Below the pieces are notes generated by a model. It saw only the letters and a list, made by a program, of their open reading frames with translations, was not told the DNA's origin and searched no databases. A program made the position numbers and the translations under genes. DNA of 64,000 bases from Xanthomonas rydalmerensis (GTDB lineage: Bacteria; Pseudomonadota; Gammaproteobacteria; Xanthomonadales; Xanthomonadaceae): NCBI RefSeq assembly GCF_033170385.1, contig NZ_CP126170.1, forward strand, positions 892,001-956,000, read 5' to 3'. Shown piece by piece: positions 1 to 8,997 of the stretch (its first letter is position 1; each line of letters starts with the position of its first letter).

Positions 1-190
1 CGCCGAAGCGGTGGGTGCCCTTGCGCAGCGCCACCAGCACCAGCACGCCCCAGCGGCTGGTGACATGGCTGAGCACGGCGCGGGACGGGCAGTTCTGCGC
101 GAACACCTGGCCGCGCAGCAGGGTCGCGTCCGCGCAGCCGCGCGGCGCTTCGTCGAGAGGGTCGGAGAGGACGCTGGCCAAGCGGTGCAC
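1..190 (-). CDS. HxlR-family winged-helix transcriptional regulator (partial, N-terminal part only)
   Basis: The minus strand from about 190 reads into the window edge and gives about 63 residues. They contain the HxlR hallmark of a Cys-Pro-Ser-Arg segment followed by HVTSRWGVLVLVALRKGTHRFG, the first helices of the winged-helix domain; the rest lies outside the window. HxlR proteins are small dimeric DNA-binding regulators, often responding to aldehydes, redox or drugs through the conserved Cys. The start is uncertain: I chose the GTG at 190-188, and no in-frame ATG was seen upstream. A TATGAT-like -10 hexamer lies at 215-220 on the minus strand. The target and inducer cannot be inferred. 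Confidence 0.75.
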   Translation of the reverse strand, partial: MHRLASVLSDPLDEAPRGCADATLLRGQVFAQNCPSRAVLSHVTSRWGVLVLVALRKGTHRFG

Positions 191-415
191 CTGTCTGTGG
201 GGGAGGGCGCCCCGATCATACGGGCCGCGCCGGGCGTTTCGCTGAGCGACGGATGATCGATGGTTCGGTGCAGGCCGTCCGTGGCGCCATGACGTTCATG
301 GCGCTTGTGCTGGCAGTACCGCTGCTTGATGCGGCCCGAATGACGGATAGGCACGCCGGCTTGCCGCAGCGCAGGCAGCCGGCCGCGTCGCGACCGGCCT
401 TGGTCGTGAGCCGCC
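191..415. other. intergenic stretch between hxlR-like gene and lipocalin gene
   Basis: No convincing gene is visible. On the minus strand one frame reads CLRCGKPA and another reads RYCQHKRHERH, which together resemble a decayed zinc-ribbon peptide, but no single frame with a start joins them. The stretch also holds a TATGAT hexamer on the minus strand that may serve the HxlR gene. Confidence 0.3.
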
Positions 416-1003
416 TCAGGGCTTGTTCGGCACTTCGAAGCCGAGCTTGCCGACCTGGTCGCGGTGTTGCGCCACGCGCTTGAGCTTGTCGATATTGACC
501 CCGTACTGGTGGTCCAGCTTGTCCACCAGCTCGCGGTACTGCTTGTGGCTCATGTTCGGCGAGCGCGCGAATACCCAGGCCAGGTCGCGGCCGGGGTAGT
601 CGATCAGCGCCCAGGAATAGTCCGGCGCCACTTCCAGGATGCGGTATTTGGTGGGCACCATCCTGAAGAACCAGGTGGTCCAGCGGCGGTTGCCGGTGCC
701 TTCCTTGACCGTGGCGCGCGACTTGAGCTCCTTGACCGGCTCGTCGAAGCCGTTGCGGTACTCGTAGCGCACCGCGATCTTGCCGTCTTCCTCGAGGGTG
801 TACTCGTCGCTGCTGGCGACGTGGCCGCGCTCGGCGAAATACGGGATGTGCGCGATCACGTACCAGCGGCCCATGAAGCGCTGCAGGTCGATCGGCGGCT
901 GCGCCGGCTCCTGTTCCGGGTCCGGCGCCTTGGCGCGGGCCGTCGGCAACGGGACGGCCATGCCCAGCAGCAGCACGGAAGCGAACAGGGAAAGCAGGCG
1001 CAT
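416..1003 (-). CDS. lipocalin family protein (Blc-like), secreted
   Basis: The product is 195 aa with a Sec signal peptide (MRLLSLFASVLLLGMAVP...ARA) and no lipobox Cys, so it is probably soluble in the periplasm. The lipocalin signature GRWYVIAHIP follows at about residue 42. Later strands include the TTWFF segment and an APDYSWALIDYPGRDLAWVFAR region typical of bacterial Blc/apolipoprotein D-like lipocalins. These fold into an eight-stranded barrel that binds lipids such as lysophospholipids or fatty acids and help envelope maintenance. I chose the ATG at 1003 because longer in-frame starts lack a signal peptide. The gene diverges from the small membrane protein at 1129. The ligand is unknown. 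Confidence 0.85.
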   Translation of the reverse strand: MRLLSLFASVLLLGMAVPLPTARAKAPDPEQEPAQPPIDLQRFMGRWYVIAHIPYFAERGHVASSDEYTLEEDGKIAVRYEYRNGFDEPVKELKSRATVKEGTGNRRWTTWFFRMVPTKYRILEVAPDYSWALIDYPGRDLAWVFARSPNMSHKQYRELVDKLDHQYGVNIDKLKRVAQHRDQVGKLGFEVPNKP

Positions 1004-1128
1004 AGGGAATTCCGGGGCGAAGGGCGAACGCCGGTGAAGTATGCGCATGTGCCATGTCAATGGTGCGTCGCAGCCCCTGAGATGTCGCGGCGGCACCCTG
1101 CGCGCCTCGACTTCCAGGAGCTGCCGTC

Positions 1129-1428
1129 ATGCCGATCGTCCCGTCGTCCCCGCGCACCCACCTCCCGCACCCCGGCCTGCGCCGCCTGCTGCGCCAGGCG
1201 ATCCTGGCCGGACTGGCCCTGGTCCTGGTGTGGCCGGCCGCGCGCGGCCACAGCGAATGGCTGGGTTGGCGGCCGCTGTGGCTGCTGGGCATGCCGCTGA
1301 GCGCCTGGTGGGCCCTGCATCGCTTCCCGTTGCCGCCGCTGCGCCGCCTGTGGGGGCAATGGCGGGCCCGGCCGCGGGCGCAGGCGCGGCGGCGCCGGCC
1401 GGCGCTGCGGAGCGCGCGCCCGGCCTGA
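1129..1428 (+). CDS. small hypothetical membrane protein
   Basis: This 99-aa, very basic protein has an AGG AG Shine-Dalgarno match 7-11 nt before its ATG. It shows one clear hydrophobic segment at about residues 22-38 (AILAGLALVLVWPA) and a second, weaker one around WRPLWLLGMPLSAWWAL. The C-terminal third is rich in Arg and Pro. I do not recognise a family. It lies 67 nt before the S9 peptidase gene and could be cotranscribed with it. Codon use matches the neighbouring genes, so I treat it as real, with no assigned function. Confidence 0.6.
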   Translation: MPIVPSSPRTHLPHPGLRRLLRQAILAGLALVLVWPAARGHSEWLGWRPLWLLGMPLSAWWALHRFPLPPLRRLWGQWRARPRAQARRRRPALRSARPA

Positions 1429-1495
1429 CCTTCGGCAGGGGAGGGCGGCGATGCTGCGTGCTACGGTGCGGCGCTGTCCTTCCCGGATCCGAACC

Positions 1496-3601
1496 ATGTC
1501 CTCACTCGCACACGCCTGCCTGATCGCCGGCCTGATCGCCGCCGGCACCGCCGCGGCCAAGGAAACCGCGATGCCCCAAGACCCCTACGCCTGGCTCGAA
1601 GACGTCACCGGCACCAAGGCGCTGGACTGGGTCAAGGCGCAGAACGCCAAGACCGAGGCGCGCCTGGCCGACACCCCCGCCTTCAAGGCCCGCGAGGCCG
1701 GCATCCGCGAGGTGCTGGATTCCGACGCCAAGATCCCGGCCGTGCAGAAGATCGGCCCGTACTACTACAACCTGTGGAAGGACCGCGCGCACGAACGCGG
1801 CCTGTGGCGCCGCACCACCCTGGACGAGTACCGCAAGCCCGAGCCGAAGTGGGAGACGGTGCTGGACCTGGACGCGCTGAACAAGGCCGAGGGCGAGAAC
1901 TGGGTGTGGCATGGCGCCAACTGCCTGCGCCCGGAATACCGCCGCTGCCTGATCGCGCTGTCGCGCGGCGGCGCCGACGCCGACGTCACCCGCGAGTTCG
2001 ACCTGAGCAGCAAGCAATGGATCAAGGACGGCTTCTTCCGTCCCGAGGCCAAGGGCGGGCTGAGCTGGATCGATGCCGATACCGTCTACCTGTACACCGA
2101 CTTCGGCCCCGGCTCGCTGACCAGCTCCGGCTATCCGCGCATCGTCAAGCAGTGGAAGCGCGGCACCCCGATGAGCAGCGCCACGCTGGTCTACGAGGGC
2201 AAGCCGGACGACATGTACATCGCCGCGATGCACGACGACACGCCCGGCTACGAGCGCGATTTCGTCAGCCGCACGCTGGCCTTCTACAACGACGAGATGT
2301 ACCTGCGCGGCGCCGATGGCCACTTGACCAAGATCGACGTGCCCAACTCGGCCAACAAGGGCGTGCACCGCCAATGGCTGACCCTGGAACTGCGCGATCC
2401 GTGGACGGTGGGCGGCACGACCTACCCGGCCGGTGCGCTGCTGGCGACCAAGTTCGACGACTTCATGGCCGGCAAGCGCACCTTCCAGGTGCTGTTCACG
2501 CCGACCGAGACCGCGTCGCTGGCGTCCTTCGCCTGGACCAAGTCGCGGCTGGTGCTGAACGTGCTCGACGACGTCAAGAGCCGGCTGTGGGTGCTGACCC
2601 CGGGCGAGGGCGAGTGGGCGCGCGCGCCGTTCCCGGTCGGCGACCTGGCCTTCGGCAGCACCAGCGTCGACGCGGTCGATGCCGACGAGAACGACCAGGT
2701 GTGGCTGACCTCCACCGACTTCCTGACCCCGACCACGCTGATGCTGGCCGACGTGCAGCGCGGGCCGAAGAGCATCGAGACGCTAAAGGCGATGCCGAGC
2801 TTCTTCGACGCGTCCAAGGATGCGATCGAGCAGCACTTCGCCGTGTCCAAGGACGGCACCAAGGTGCCGTACTTCCTGGTCCGGCCCAAGCAGCTCAAGG
2901 CCGACGGCAGCGCACCGACCCTGTTGTACGCCTACGGCGGCTTCGAGATCTCGATGACCCCGTTCTACTCGGGCAGCCTCGGCCGCGCCTGGCTCGACCA
3001 GGGCGGCGTGTACGCGCTGGCCAACATCCGCGGCGGCGGCGAGTATGGCCCGCGCTGGCACCAGGCGGCGCTGAAGCAGAACCGGCACAAGGCCTACGAG
3101 GACATGGCGGCGGTGGCGCAGGACCTGGTCGCGCGCAAGATCACCTCGGCCAAGCACCTGGGCGTGCAGGGCGGCAGCAACGGCGGGCTGATGGCCGGCA
3201 ACATGCTGATGCAGTACCCGCAGCTGTTCGGCGCGGTGGTGGTGCAGGTGCCGTTGCTGGACATGAAGCGCTACAGCCACCTGCTGGCCGGTGCGTCGTG
3301 GATGGCCGAGTACGGCAACCCGGACACCGACGACTGGAAGTTCATCCAGACCTTCTCGCCGTACCACCTGTTCGATCCGAAGAAGAGCTATCCGCCGGTG
3401 ATCTTCCTGACCTCCACCCGCGACGACCGCGTACACCCGGGCCATGCGCGGAAGATGGCGGCGAAGATGATCGACGCCGGCAAGGACGTGACCTACTACG
3501 AGAACATCGAAGGCGGTCATGGCGGCGCGGCCAACAACGCGCAGGCGGCGCACATGCAGGCGCTGGCGTACAGCTTCCTGTGGGAGCGGCTGTCCAAGTG
3601 A
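1496..3601 (+). CDS. prolyl oligopeptidase family serine peptidase (S9A), secreted
   Basis: The product is about 701 aa, with a predicted signal peptide (MSSLAHACLIAGLIAAGTAAA) and then an N-terminal DPYAWLEDV segment typical of S9A enzymes. A beta-propeller occupies roughly residues 80-420 and an alpha/beta hydrolase domain follows. The catalytic Ser is in GGSNGG (Ser561), the Asp in TSTRDDRVHP (about 643/644) and the His in GGHGG (His675). Family members cut short peptides, often after proline. The frame is also open from 1451, but the ATG at 1496 gives the signal peptide directly. A second S9 peptidase lies at 5878; the two differ in sequence and are not a recent tandem copy. Confidence 0.9.
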   Translation: MSSLAHACLIAGLIAAGTAAAKETAMPQDPYAWLEDVTGTKALDWVKAQNAKTEARLADTPAFKAREAGIREVLDSDAKIPAVQKIGPYYYNLWKDRAHERGLWRRTTLDEYRKPEPKWETVLDLDALNKAEGENWVWHGANCLRPEYRRCLIALSRGGADADVTREFDLSSKQWIKDGFFRPEAKGGLSWIDADTVYLYTDFGPGSLTSSGYPRIVKQWKRGTPMSSATLVYEGKPDDMYIAAMHDDTPGYERDFVSRTLAFYNDEMYLRGADGHLTKIDVPNSANKGVHRQWLTLELRDPWTVGGTTYPAGALLATKFDDFMAGKRTFQVLFTPTETASLASFAWTKSRLVLNVLDDVKSRLWVLTPGEGEWARAPFPVGDLAFGSTSVDAVDADENDQVWLTSTDFLTPTTLMLADVQRGPKSIETLKAMPSFFDASKDAIEQHFAVSKDGTKVPYFLVRPKQLKADGSAPTLLYAYGGFEISMTPFYSGSLGRAWLDQGGVYALANIRGGGEYGPRWHQAALKQNRHKAYEDMAAVAQDLVARKITSAKHLGVQGGSNGGLMAGNMLMQYPQLFGAVVVQVPLLDMKRYSHLLAGASWMAEYGNPDTDDWKFIQTFSPYHLFDPKKSYPPVIFLTSTRDDRVHPGHARKMAAKMIDAGKDVTYYENIEGGHGGAANNAQAAHMQALAYSFLWERLSK

Positions 3602-3734
3602 GTGGCGCGGTCCGCGTTCCGGTCGGGGCGCGGACCATCGCCTGGTTGGCGTCTCGGCAGTGAACGGTCGAGACGCGCGCAACGCGCGGCATCAATGAAC
3701 GCGCCGGCACTGTCCGCGTTGCCGCAGTGGATGC

Positions 3735-4217
3735 TCAGACGTCGTCGGTCAACGGCTTGACCAGCGTCAGCGAACGCACGTCGTAGCCCAGTTCTTCATA
3801 CACGTGCAGCGCGTGCCTGTTGAAGGCCCAGACGTTCAGACGCATTTCGACCCCGCCGCGTCGCGCCACCCAGTCGTGCGCGCGCTGCATCAGCGCCGGG
3901 CCGATGCCCTGGCCGCGATGGCTGCGGGTGATGCCCACGCTGCCCACCCGGCCGAAGCGCATGGGCTGCAGCAATGAGTGCGATTCCACGACGATGCCGA
4001 CCGTGACGAAGCCGACGAGCACGCCCTGCGCCTCGGCGACGAAGGTGGTGGCATCGTTCTGGCCGATGCTGCGCGTCCAGTGCGCCGCGTCGCGGTCCGC
4101 GGCGCCTGGGCCAGCGAAGATGTGGGGGGACGCCGCATGGTGGAGTGCATTGACTTCCTCGCCGAGCGCGCAGATCGCGGGCAGATCGGATGCGGTGGCT
4201 TCGCGATAGGTGAGCAT
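3735..4217 (-). CDS. GNAT family N-acetyltransferase
   Basis: This 160-aa protein has the standard GNAT fold order. An N-terminal REATASDLPAI strand-helix leads to the acetyl-CoA-binding motif A, RSHRGQGIGPALMQRAHDW (R/Q-x-x-G-x-G/A), and then a conserved EMRLNVWAFNRHALHVYEELGY tail. It presumably transfers an acetyl group from acetyl-CoA to a small-molecule or protein amine; the substrate is unknown. The ATG at 4217 follows a GGAG ribosome-binding site. It lies 38 nt after the aminotransferase gene on the same strand, so the two are likely one transcript and may act on the same amino compound. Confidence 0.88.
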   Translation of the reverse strand: MLTYREATASDLPAICALGEEVNALHHAASPHIFAGPGAADRDAAHWTRSIGQNDATTFVAEAQGVLVGFVTVGIVVESHSLLQPMRFGRVGSVGITRSHRGQGIGPALMQRAHDWVARRGGVEMRLNVWAFNRHALHVYEELGYDVRSLTLVKPLTDDV

Positions 4218-4255
4218 GAGGGGGCTCCAGTCGCTTCCCAGTGCGGCTGGCCGCC

Positions 4256-5467
4256 TCAGCGCGGCCAGCGCGACAGCCCGCGCGCGATCCGCGCCACCGC
4301 TTCCTGCAGCCGCGGCAGGCTCTGCGTGTAGGCGATGCGCACGTGCTGGCGCGCGCGGTGGCGGCCGAAATCCACGCCCGGGGTGAACGCGACGTGCTCG
4401 GTCTCCAGGAAGTGCGCGCAGAAGGCCTGCGCATCGTCGGTGAAATCGGACACGTCGGCATACAGGTAGAACGCGCCCTCCGGCTCGACCTCGATGCGGA
4501 AGCCGAGCGCACGCAGCGCCGGCAGCAGGTAGTCGCGGCGCTGGGCGAATTCGGCGCGGCGCGCTTCCAGAATCTGCAGCGTCTCCGGCAGGAAGCAGGC
4601 CAGCGCCGCGTGCTGGGCGATGCTGGACGCGCTGATGTACAGGTTCTGCGCCAGCTTCTCCAGCGACGGTACCGCCGCGTGCGGGGCCACCAGCCAGCCC
4701 AGGCGCCAGCCGGTCATGCCGAAGTACTTGGAGAAACTGTTGAGCACGTAGGCGTCGTCGTCGACCTCGAGCACGCTGGGCGCGTCGATGCCGTAGCTCA
4801 GGCCATGGTAGATCTCGTCCACCACCAGGTGCCCGCCGCGGGCGTGCAGCGTCTGCGACAGCGCCGCCAGTTCGGCGCGCGACAGCAGCGTGCCGGTGGG
4901 GTTGGCCGGCGACGCCACCAGCGCGCCGACGCTGTCGGCGTTCCAGTGCCGCTGCAGCAGGTCCGGGGTCAACTGGTAGCGGCTGTCCGGGCCGACCGGC
5001 ACCAACTGCGCCGACCCTTCGACCAGGCGCAGGAAGTGGCGGTTGCACGGATAGCCGGGGTCGGCCATCAGCCAGTGGCGGCCGGGATCGACCAGCAGCG
5101 CGCTGGCCAGCAGCAGTGCGCCGGAGCCGCCGGGGGTGATCAGGATGCGTGCCGGGTCCAGGTCGACATCGTGGCGCTGCCGGTAGAAATCCGCCAGCGC
5201 CTGGCGCAGGGCGGGCAGGCCGCGCGCGGCGGTGTAGCGGGTATGGCCGGCGCCCAGCGCGGCCTGCCCAGCGGCGACGATCGGCGCGGCGGTGGTGAAG
5301 TCCGGCTCGCCGATCTCCAGGTGGATCACGTCGTGGCCGGCGTGTTCCAGTTCGTTGGCGCGGGCCAGCAGCGCCATCACGTGGAAGGGTTCGATCTCGC
5401 GGCTGCGCTGGCTGTAGCCAGGCGCGGCGGGCGAGGCGTTGAAGGTGTCGCCGGGAAGGGAAGCCAT
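4256..5467 (-). CDS. PLP-dependent class I/II aminotransferase
   Basis: This 403-aa fold-type I aminotransferase has EIGEPDFTTAAP near the N terminus, the ASPANPTGT loop, the DEIYHGLSY cofactor Asp/Tyr region, the PLP-lysine motif SFSKYFGMTGWRLGW, and the C-terminal Arg (HVRIAYTQSL) that binds the substrate carboxylate. It most resembles the aspartate/alanine-type aminotransferases often annotated as pyridoxal phosphate-dependent aminotransferases; substrate unknown. I chose the ATG at 5467. A TATCAT hexamer ends 8 nt before it and there is no Shine-Dalgarno sequence, consistent with a leaderless message. The GNAT gene follows on the same strand. Confidence 0.9.
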   Translation of the reverse strand: MASLPGDTFNASPAAPGYSQRSREIEPFHVMALLARANELEHAGHDVIHLEIGEPDFTTAAPIVAAGQAALGAGHTRYTAARGLPALRQALADFYRQRHDVDLDPARILITPGGSGALLLASALLVDPGRHWLMADPGYPCNRHFLRLVEGSAQLVPVGPDSRYQLTPDLLQRHWNADSVGALVASPANPTGTLLSRAELAALSQTLHARGGHLVVDEIYHGLSYGIDAPSVLEVDDDAYVLNSFSKYFGMTGWRLGWLVAPHAAVPSLEKLAQNLYISASSIAQHAALACFLPETLQILEARRAEFAQRRDYLLPALRALGFRIEVEPEGAFYLYADVSDFTDDAQAFCAHFLETEHVAFTPGVDFGRHRARQHVRIAYTQSLPRLQEAVARIARGLSRWPR

Positions 5468-5474
5468 GCCGCCG

Positions 5475-5480
5475 ATGATA
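5475..5480 (-). promoter_or_regulatory. putative -10 hexamer for a leaderless aminotransferase mRNA
   Basis: TATCAT on the minus strand ends 8 nt before the ATG at 5467. This spacing would place the transcript start at or next to the start codon. Five other genes in the window show the same spacing. Confidence 0.45.
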
Positions 5481-5877
5481 GAGGAGCGTGCTTTCGCGCG
5501 TGTTAGCGATGTCGAGCGGACTGCGAAACGGCTGTGCCATGCCGACACACCGTGTGCGCTGCACCCGGGCGGAGCGGTCGTGCAGCGTGGCGCACACGGC
5601 GGTCGGCGCGTCAGGCGTCGTTTCCCGGCGAGCGCTATCGTTCGTTGCACGGCGCCATTCGCCTTTGCGCGAAAGGTCGTATGCCGCAATGCCATCGCCG
5701 CGCCGCAGGTCGCCCGACCCACCGCATCCCACGCCGCATCGCACGCGTTGCCCGACATGCTTGCCACGGCGCGGCGTTGCAGGGAGACTCGGCCGGCACT
5801 GCGCGGCGCCCGCCCGCTGCCGCCGCCCGGCCTGGGCGACGCGTCCCGTTGCGTTACCGCCGCCGGAGCCCCATTAG
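5481..5877. other. intergenic region between divergent aminotransferase and oligopeptidase genes
   Basis: This stretch of about 400 bp separates divergent genes and should hold both promoters. Reading frames across it lack family signatures or good starts. A CCGGAG ribosome-binding site occurs just before the ATG at 5878. I see no repeat or RNA gene in it. Confidence 0.3.
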
Positions 5878-8007
5878 ATGCCTCACCGCCCCTTGCTAGC
5901 GAGCCTTGTCCTGCTCATGACCGCCTCCTTCGCTTCCTCCGCCTCCGCCGCCGCGGCGACCCCGCCGCGTCCGGCCAAGCAGCCGCACGCGGTCAAGGCG
6001 CCGTTCGGCGCCGTCCGCCAGGACGCCTACTACTGGCTGCGCGACGACGCGCGCAAGAATCCGCAGATGCTGGCCTATCTCAATGCCGAGAACGCCTACG
6101 CGGACCAGGTGCTGAAGCCGCTCAAGCCGCTGGAAGACACGCTCTACCAGGAGATCGTCGGCCGCATCAAGCAGGACGACAGCAGCGTGCCGTACCGCGA
6201 GCGCGGCTACTGGTACTACACCCGCTACGAGAGCGGCAAGGACTACCCGATCCAGGCGCGCCGCAAGGGCAGCATGGAGGCGCCGGAGCAGATCCTGCTC
6301 GACGTCAACACCATGGCCGCCGGCAAGGGCTACTTCAGCGTCGGCGACGCGGCGGTCAGCCAGGACAATCGCCTCCTGGCCTGGACCGAGGACGACGTGG
6401 GCCGCCGCCAGTACGTGGTGCGCTTCAAGAACCTGGACACCGGCGAGGTCTACGCCGACCGCATTCCCGGCGTGTCGCCGGACGTGGTCTGGGCCGACGA
6501 CAACAAGACCCTGTTCTACGTCGAGAACGACCCGGAGACGCTGCTGACGGTGCGGGTCAAGAAGCACGTGCTGGGCACCCCGGCCGCGCAGGACACGCTG
6601 GTCTACGAGGAAAAGGACGACAGCTTCTACATGGGCGTGGGCCGCACCCGCGACGACAAGTACATCGTCATCGGCGTCGAAAGCACCGTGTCCTCCGAGC
6701 AGCGCTACGCGCCGGCCGCCGATCCGCAGCGCTTCACCGTGCTGGCGCCGCGCGAGCGCGACGTCGAGTACCACGCCGACCACTTCGACGGCCGCTGGGT
6801 GATCCGCACCAACTGGAAGGCCAAGAACTACGCGCTGATGACCGCGCCCGACGGCGCCACCTCGCGCAACCAGTGGCAGAGCTGGCTGCCCTACGACGAG
6901 AAGGTGTTCATCGACGGCTTCGAGCTGTTCGACGGCTTCACCGCCATCGCCGAGCGCTCCGACGGCCTGGAGCGGATCCGCCTGCACTTCGCCGACGGCA
7001 AGGAGGAGTACGTCAAGGCCGACGAGCCGGCGTATTCGATGGGCCTGTCGATCAACGCCGAGGCGGACACGCCGTGGCTGCGCTACAGCTATACCTCGCT
7101 GACCACCCCGGCCACCACCTACGAACTCAACACCCGCACCGGCGAGCGCAAGCTGCTCAAGCAGCAGCCGGTGATCGGCTACGACGCCAGCAAGTACCAG
7201 ACCGAACGCGTCTGGGTGACCGCGCGCGACGGGGTCAAGGTGCCGGTGTCGCTGGTCTACAGGAAGGGCTTCAAGAAGGACGGCAGCGCCGCGCTGTACC
7301 AGTACGCCTACGGCAGCTACGGCATGTCCACCGACCCCGCGTTCAACCTGCCGGTGGTGAGCCTGCTCGACCGCGGCGTGGTCTACGCCATCGCGCACAT
7401 CCGCGGCGGCCAGGAAATGGGCCGCGACTGGTACGACCAGGGCAAGCTGTTGCACAAGAAGAACACCTTCACCGACTTCATCGATGTCACCCGCGGGCTG
7501 GTGCAGCAGGGCTACGCCGCCCCGGACCGCGTCGCCGCGGCCGGCGGCAGCGCCGGCGGCCTGCTGATGGGCGCGGTGGCGAACATGGCGCCCAAGGACT
7601 ACCGCGTGCTGGTGGCGCAGGTGCCGTTCGTGGACGTGGTCACCACCATGCTCGACCCGAGCATCCCGCTGACCACCAACGAATACGACGAGTGGGGCAA
7701 TCCCGAGCAGAAGACGTACTACGACTACATGCTCAGCTACTCGCCCTACGACAACGTCGCCCGCCAGGCCTACCCGGCGATGTACGTCGGCACCGGCCTG
7801 TGGGATTCGCAGGTGCAGTACTGGGAGCCGGCCAAGTGGGTGGCCAAGCTGCGCGAGAACGACACCGGCAGCCAGCCGATCGTGTTCCGCGTCAACATGG
7901 AAGCCGGCCACGGCGGCAAGTCCGGCCGCTTCCGTCGCTACCGCGAAATGGCCGAGTCCTATGCCTTCATGCTGGACCAACTGGGCGTGGAGCAACCGGC
8001 CAAGTGA
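5878..8007 (+). CDS. oligopeptidase B-type S9 serine peptidase, secreted
   Basis: The 709-aa product has a signal peptide (LLASLVLLMTASFASSASA) followed by the protease II start, PHAVKAPFGAVRQDAYYWLRDD. It then has a seven-bladed propeller region and a C-terminal alpha/beta hydrolase domain. The triad is Ser558 in GGSAGG, Asp643 in TGLWDSQVQYWEPAKW and His678 in MEAGHGGKSGR. The layout and the VVYAIAHIRGGQEMGRDWYD segment match oligopeptidase B (PtrB), which cuts after basic residues in short peptides. E. coli PtrB is cytoplasmic, whereas this one carries an export signal, as is common in Xanthomonadaceae. A REP pair about 150 nt downstream may end the transcript. Confidence 0.9.
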   Translation: MPHRPLLASLVLLMTASFASSASAAAATPPRPAKQPHAVKAPFGAVRQDAYYWLRDDARKNPQMLAYLNAENAYADQVLKPLKPLEDTLYQEIVGRIKQDDSSVPYRERGYWYYTRYESGKDYPIQARRKGSMEAPEQILLDVNTMAAGKGYFSVGDAAVSQDNRLLAWTEDDVGRRQYVVRFKNLDTGEVYADRIPGVSPDVVWADDNKTLFYVENDPETLLTVRVKKHVLGTPAAQDTLVYEEKDDSFYMGVGRTRDDKYIVIGVESTVSSEQRYAPAADPQRFTVLAPRERDVEYHADHFDGRWVIRTNWKAKNYALMTAPDGATSRNQWQSWLPYDEKVFIDGFELFDGFTAIAERSDGLERIRLHFADGKEEYVKADEPAYSMGLSINAEADTPWLRYSYTSLTTPATTYELNTRTGERKLLKQQPVIGYDASKYQTERVWVTARDGVKVPVSLVYRKGFKKDGSAALYQYAYGSYGMSTDPAFNLPVVSLLDRGVVYAIAHIRGGQEMGRDWYDQGKLLHKKNTFTDFIDVTRGLVQQGYAAPDRVAAAGGSAGGLLMGAVANMAPKDYRVLVAQVPFVDVVTTMLDPSIPLTTNEYDEWGNPEQKTYYDYMLSYSPYDNVARQAYPAMYVGTGLWDSQVQYWEPAKWVAKLRENDTGSQPIVFRVNMEAGHGGKSGRFRRYREMAESYAFMLDQLGVEQPAK

Positions 8008-8160
8008 GTGCGGCGCGCGTCGGCTGGCCTGCGGGCCGACCGATGGCGCTGATGTTGTGCGGGATGGGCGCCGGTCCCGGCTGCGCCGAAGTCCGATCGG
8101 CCGGCGACGTCTTTCTTCGCGACCAACGGTGTGCTCCAGCGACCACGAAAGACTGCGGTC

Positions 8161-8225
8161 GTAGGAGCGGCTTCAGCCGCGACGGCGTTACCGGTAACGC
8201 CCGTCGCGGCTGAAGCCGCTCCTAC
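8161..8225. repeat. REP palindrome pair (GTAGGAGCGG family)
   Basis: Two 23-nt arms in inverted orientation (8161-8183 and 8203-8225) start with GTAGGAGCGGCTTCAGCC and end with its complement, separated by about 19 nt that are themselves partly palindromic (GTTACCGGTAAC). It would form a long hairpin between the oligopeptidase and DUF454 genes. Further copies occur at 14008, 33399, 60847 and 60960. Confidence 0.9.
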
Positions 8226-8295
8226 AGCCGTTGCTGCACGCGTCCGGCGGTCGCGTCAGTAGTCGGATCGACGCCAGTGCGCGCCGACGTGGGCT

Positions 8296-8301
8296 TATGA
8301 T
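8296..8301 (+). promoter_or_regulatory. putative -10 hexamer for a leaderless DUF454 mRNA
   Basis: TATGAT ends 7 nt before the ATG at 8308, and no Shine-Dalgarno sequence is present. This fits transcription starting at the start codon. Confidence 0.45.
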
Positions 8302-8307
8302 GGCGCG

Positions 8308-8688
8308 ATGCGTCCGAACTCCCGTTTCCGCTGGGCCTGGTGGCTGCTGGCCTATGCCAGCCTGGCGACCGGCATCGTCGGCATTTTCGTGCCGGGCTTG
8401 CCGACCACGGTGTTCGTGCTGATCGCCGCCTACGCCGCCGCGCGCGGTTCGCCGCGGTTGCGCCGGCGCTTGCTGCGCGATCCGCGCTTCGGCCGCAGCA
8501 TCCGCGACTGGGAACGGCATGGCGCGGTCAGCCGCCGCGGCAAGTGGATGGCGACGCTGACCATGGCCGCGTGCGCGCTGGTGCTGCTGCTGTTCGTGCA
8601 CCGGCCGTGGGTGCAGGCGCTGGCGATCGGTTGCATGAGCGCGGTGGCGCTGTGGCTGTGGTGGCGGCCCGAACCGCCGCCCGAGTGA
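8308..8688 (+). CDS. YbaN-like DUF454 family inner-membrane protein
   Basis: This 126-aa protein has the DUF454 pattern: an N-terminal hydrophobic segment (WWLLAYASLATGIVGIFVPGLPTTVFVLIAAYAAARGS), a basic cytoplasmic stretch with LRDPRFGRSIRDWERHGAVSRRGKWMA, and two C-terminal membrane segments (LTMAACALVLLLF and ALAIGCMSAVALWLWW). E. coli YbaN is the best known relative. The molecular role is unknown, so I give no gene symbol. It stands alone between a REP pair and lptM. The start codon directly follows a -10-like hexamer. Confidence 0.85.
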   Translation: MRPNSRFRWAWWLLAYASLATGIVGIFVPGLPTTVFVLIAAYAAARGSPRLRRRLLRDPRFGRSIRDWERHGAVSRRGKWMATLTMAACALVLLLFVHRPWVQALAIGCMSAVALWLWWRPEPPPE

Positions 8689-8733
8689 GTGCGCCGCAGC
8701 GCGCGCGGCACAGCCGGTTCATGCCGGTGTGGC

Positions 8734-8739
8734 TATACT
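8734..8739 (+). promoter_or_regulatory. putative -10 hexamer for a leaderless lptM-dapF mRNA
   Basis: TATACT ends 7 nt before the lptM ATG at 8746, so the expected transcript start coincides with the start codon. No ribosome-binding site lies between them. Confidence 0.5.
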
Positions 8740-8745
8740 CGGCGC

Positions 8746-8997
8746 ATGAGCACATCGTCCTCTTCTCCGATCCGTCTCGTTCTCTCCGCCGCTGCGTTGC
8801 TGGCCCTGGCCGGCTGCGGCAACAAGGGGCCGCTGGTGATGCCGCAGAAGCCGGTCCCGGTGGAAGCCGCGCCCGCCACGCCCGCGCCCGACGCGACGCC
8901 GCCGGCGACCACCGATCCCGCCGGGCAGGCGCAGCCGGTGGACGGGCAGCGCCCGCCGGCCAACGACACCACCATGCCCACCAATGGGAATGAGTGA
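8746..8997 (+). CDS. lptM: LPS translocon maturation chaperone LptM-like lipoprotein (YifL family)
   Basis: This 83-aa lipoprotein has a lipobox LALAGC followed by GNKGPL, which is the conserved LptM/YifL motif. The rest is a Pro/Ala-rich, probably disordered tail. In E. coli, LptM is an outer-membrane lipoprotein that helps LptD mature into a functional LPS translocon. The position immediately upstream of dapF, with overlapping ends, is the conserved gammaproteobacterial arrangement (yifL-dapF) and supports the call. The start at 8746 gives a proper signal sequence; longer frames do not. The Pro/Ala tail is longer than in E. coli. Confidence 0.85.
   Translation: MSTSSSSPIRLVLSAAALLALAGCGNKGPLVMPQKPVPVEAAPATPAPDATPPATTDPAGQAQPVDGQRPPANDTTMPTNGNE

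Noticed and set aside
241..420. Possible small zinc-ribbon protein on the minus strand
   Set aside because: Cysteine pairs fall in two different frames without a start; no intact gene can be supported.
3735..5744. Apparent 669-residue fusion of aminotransferase-region sequence with the GNAT protein on the minus strand
   Set aside because: Only the C-terminal 160 residues are real in that frame; the aminotransferase is encoded in a different frame, so the fusion is an artefact.
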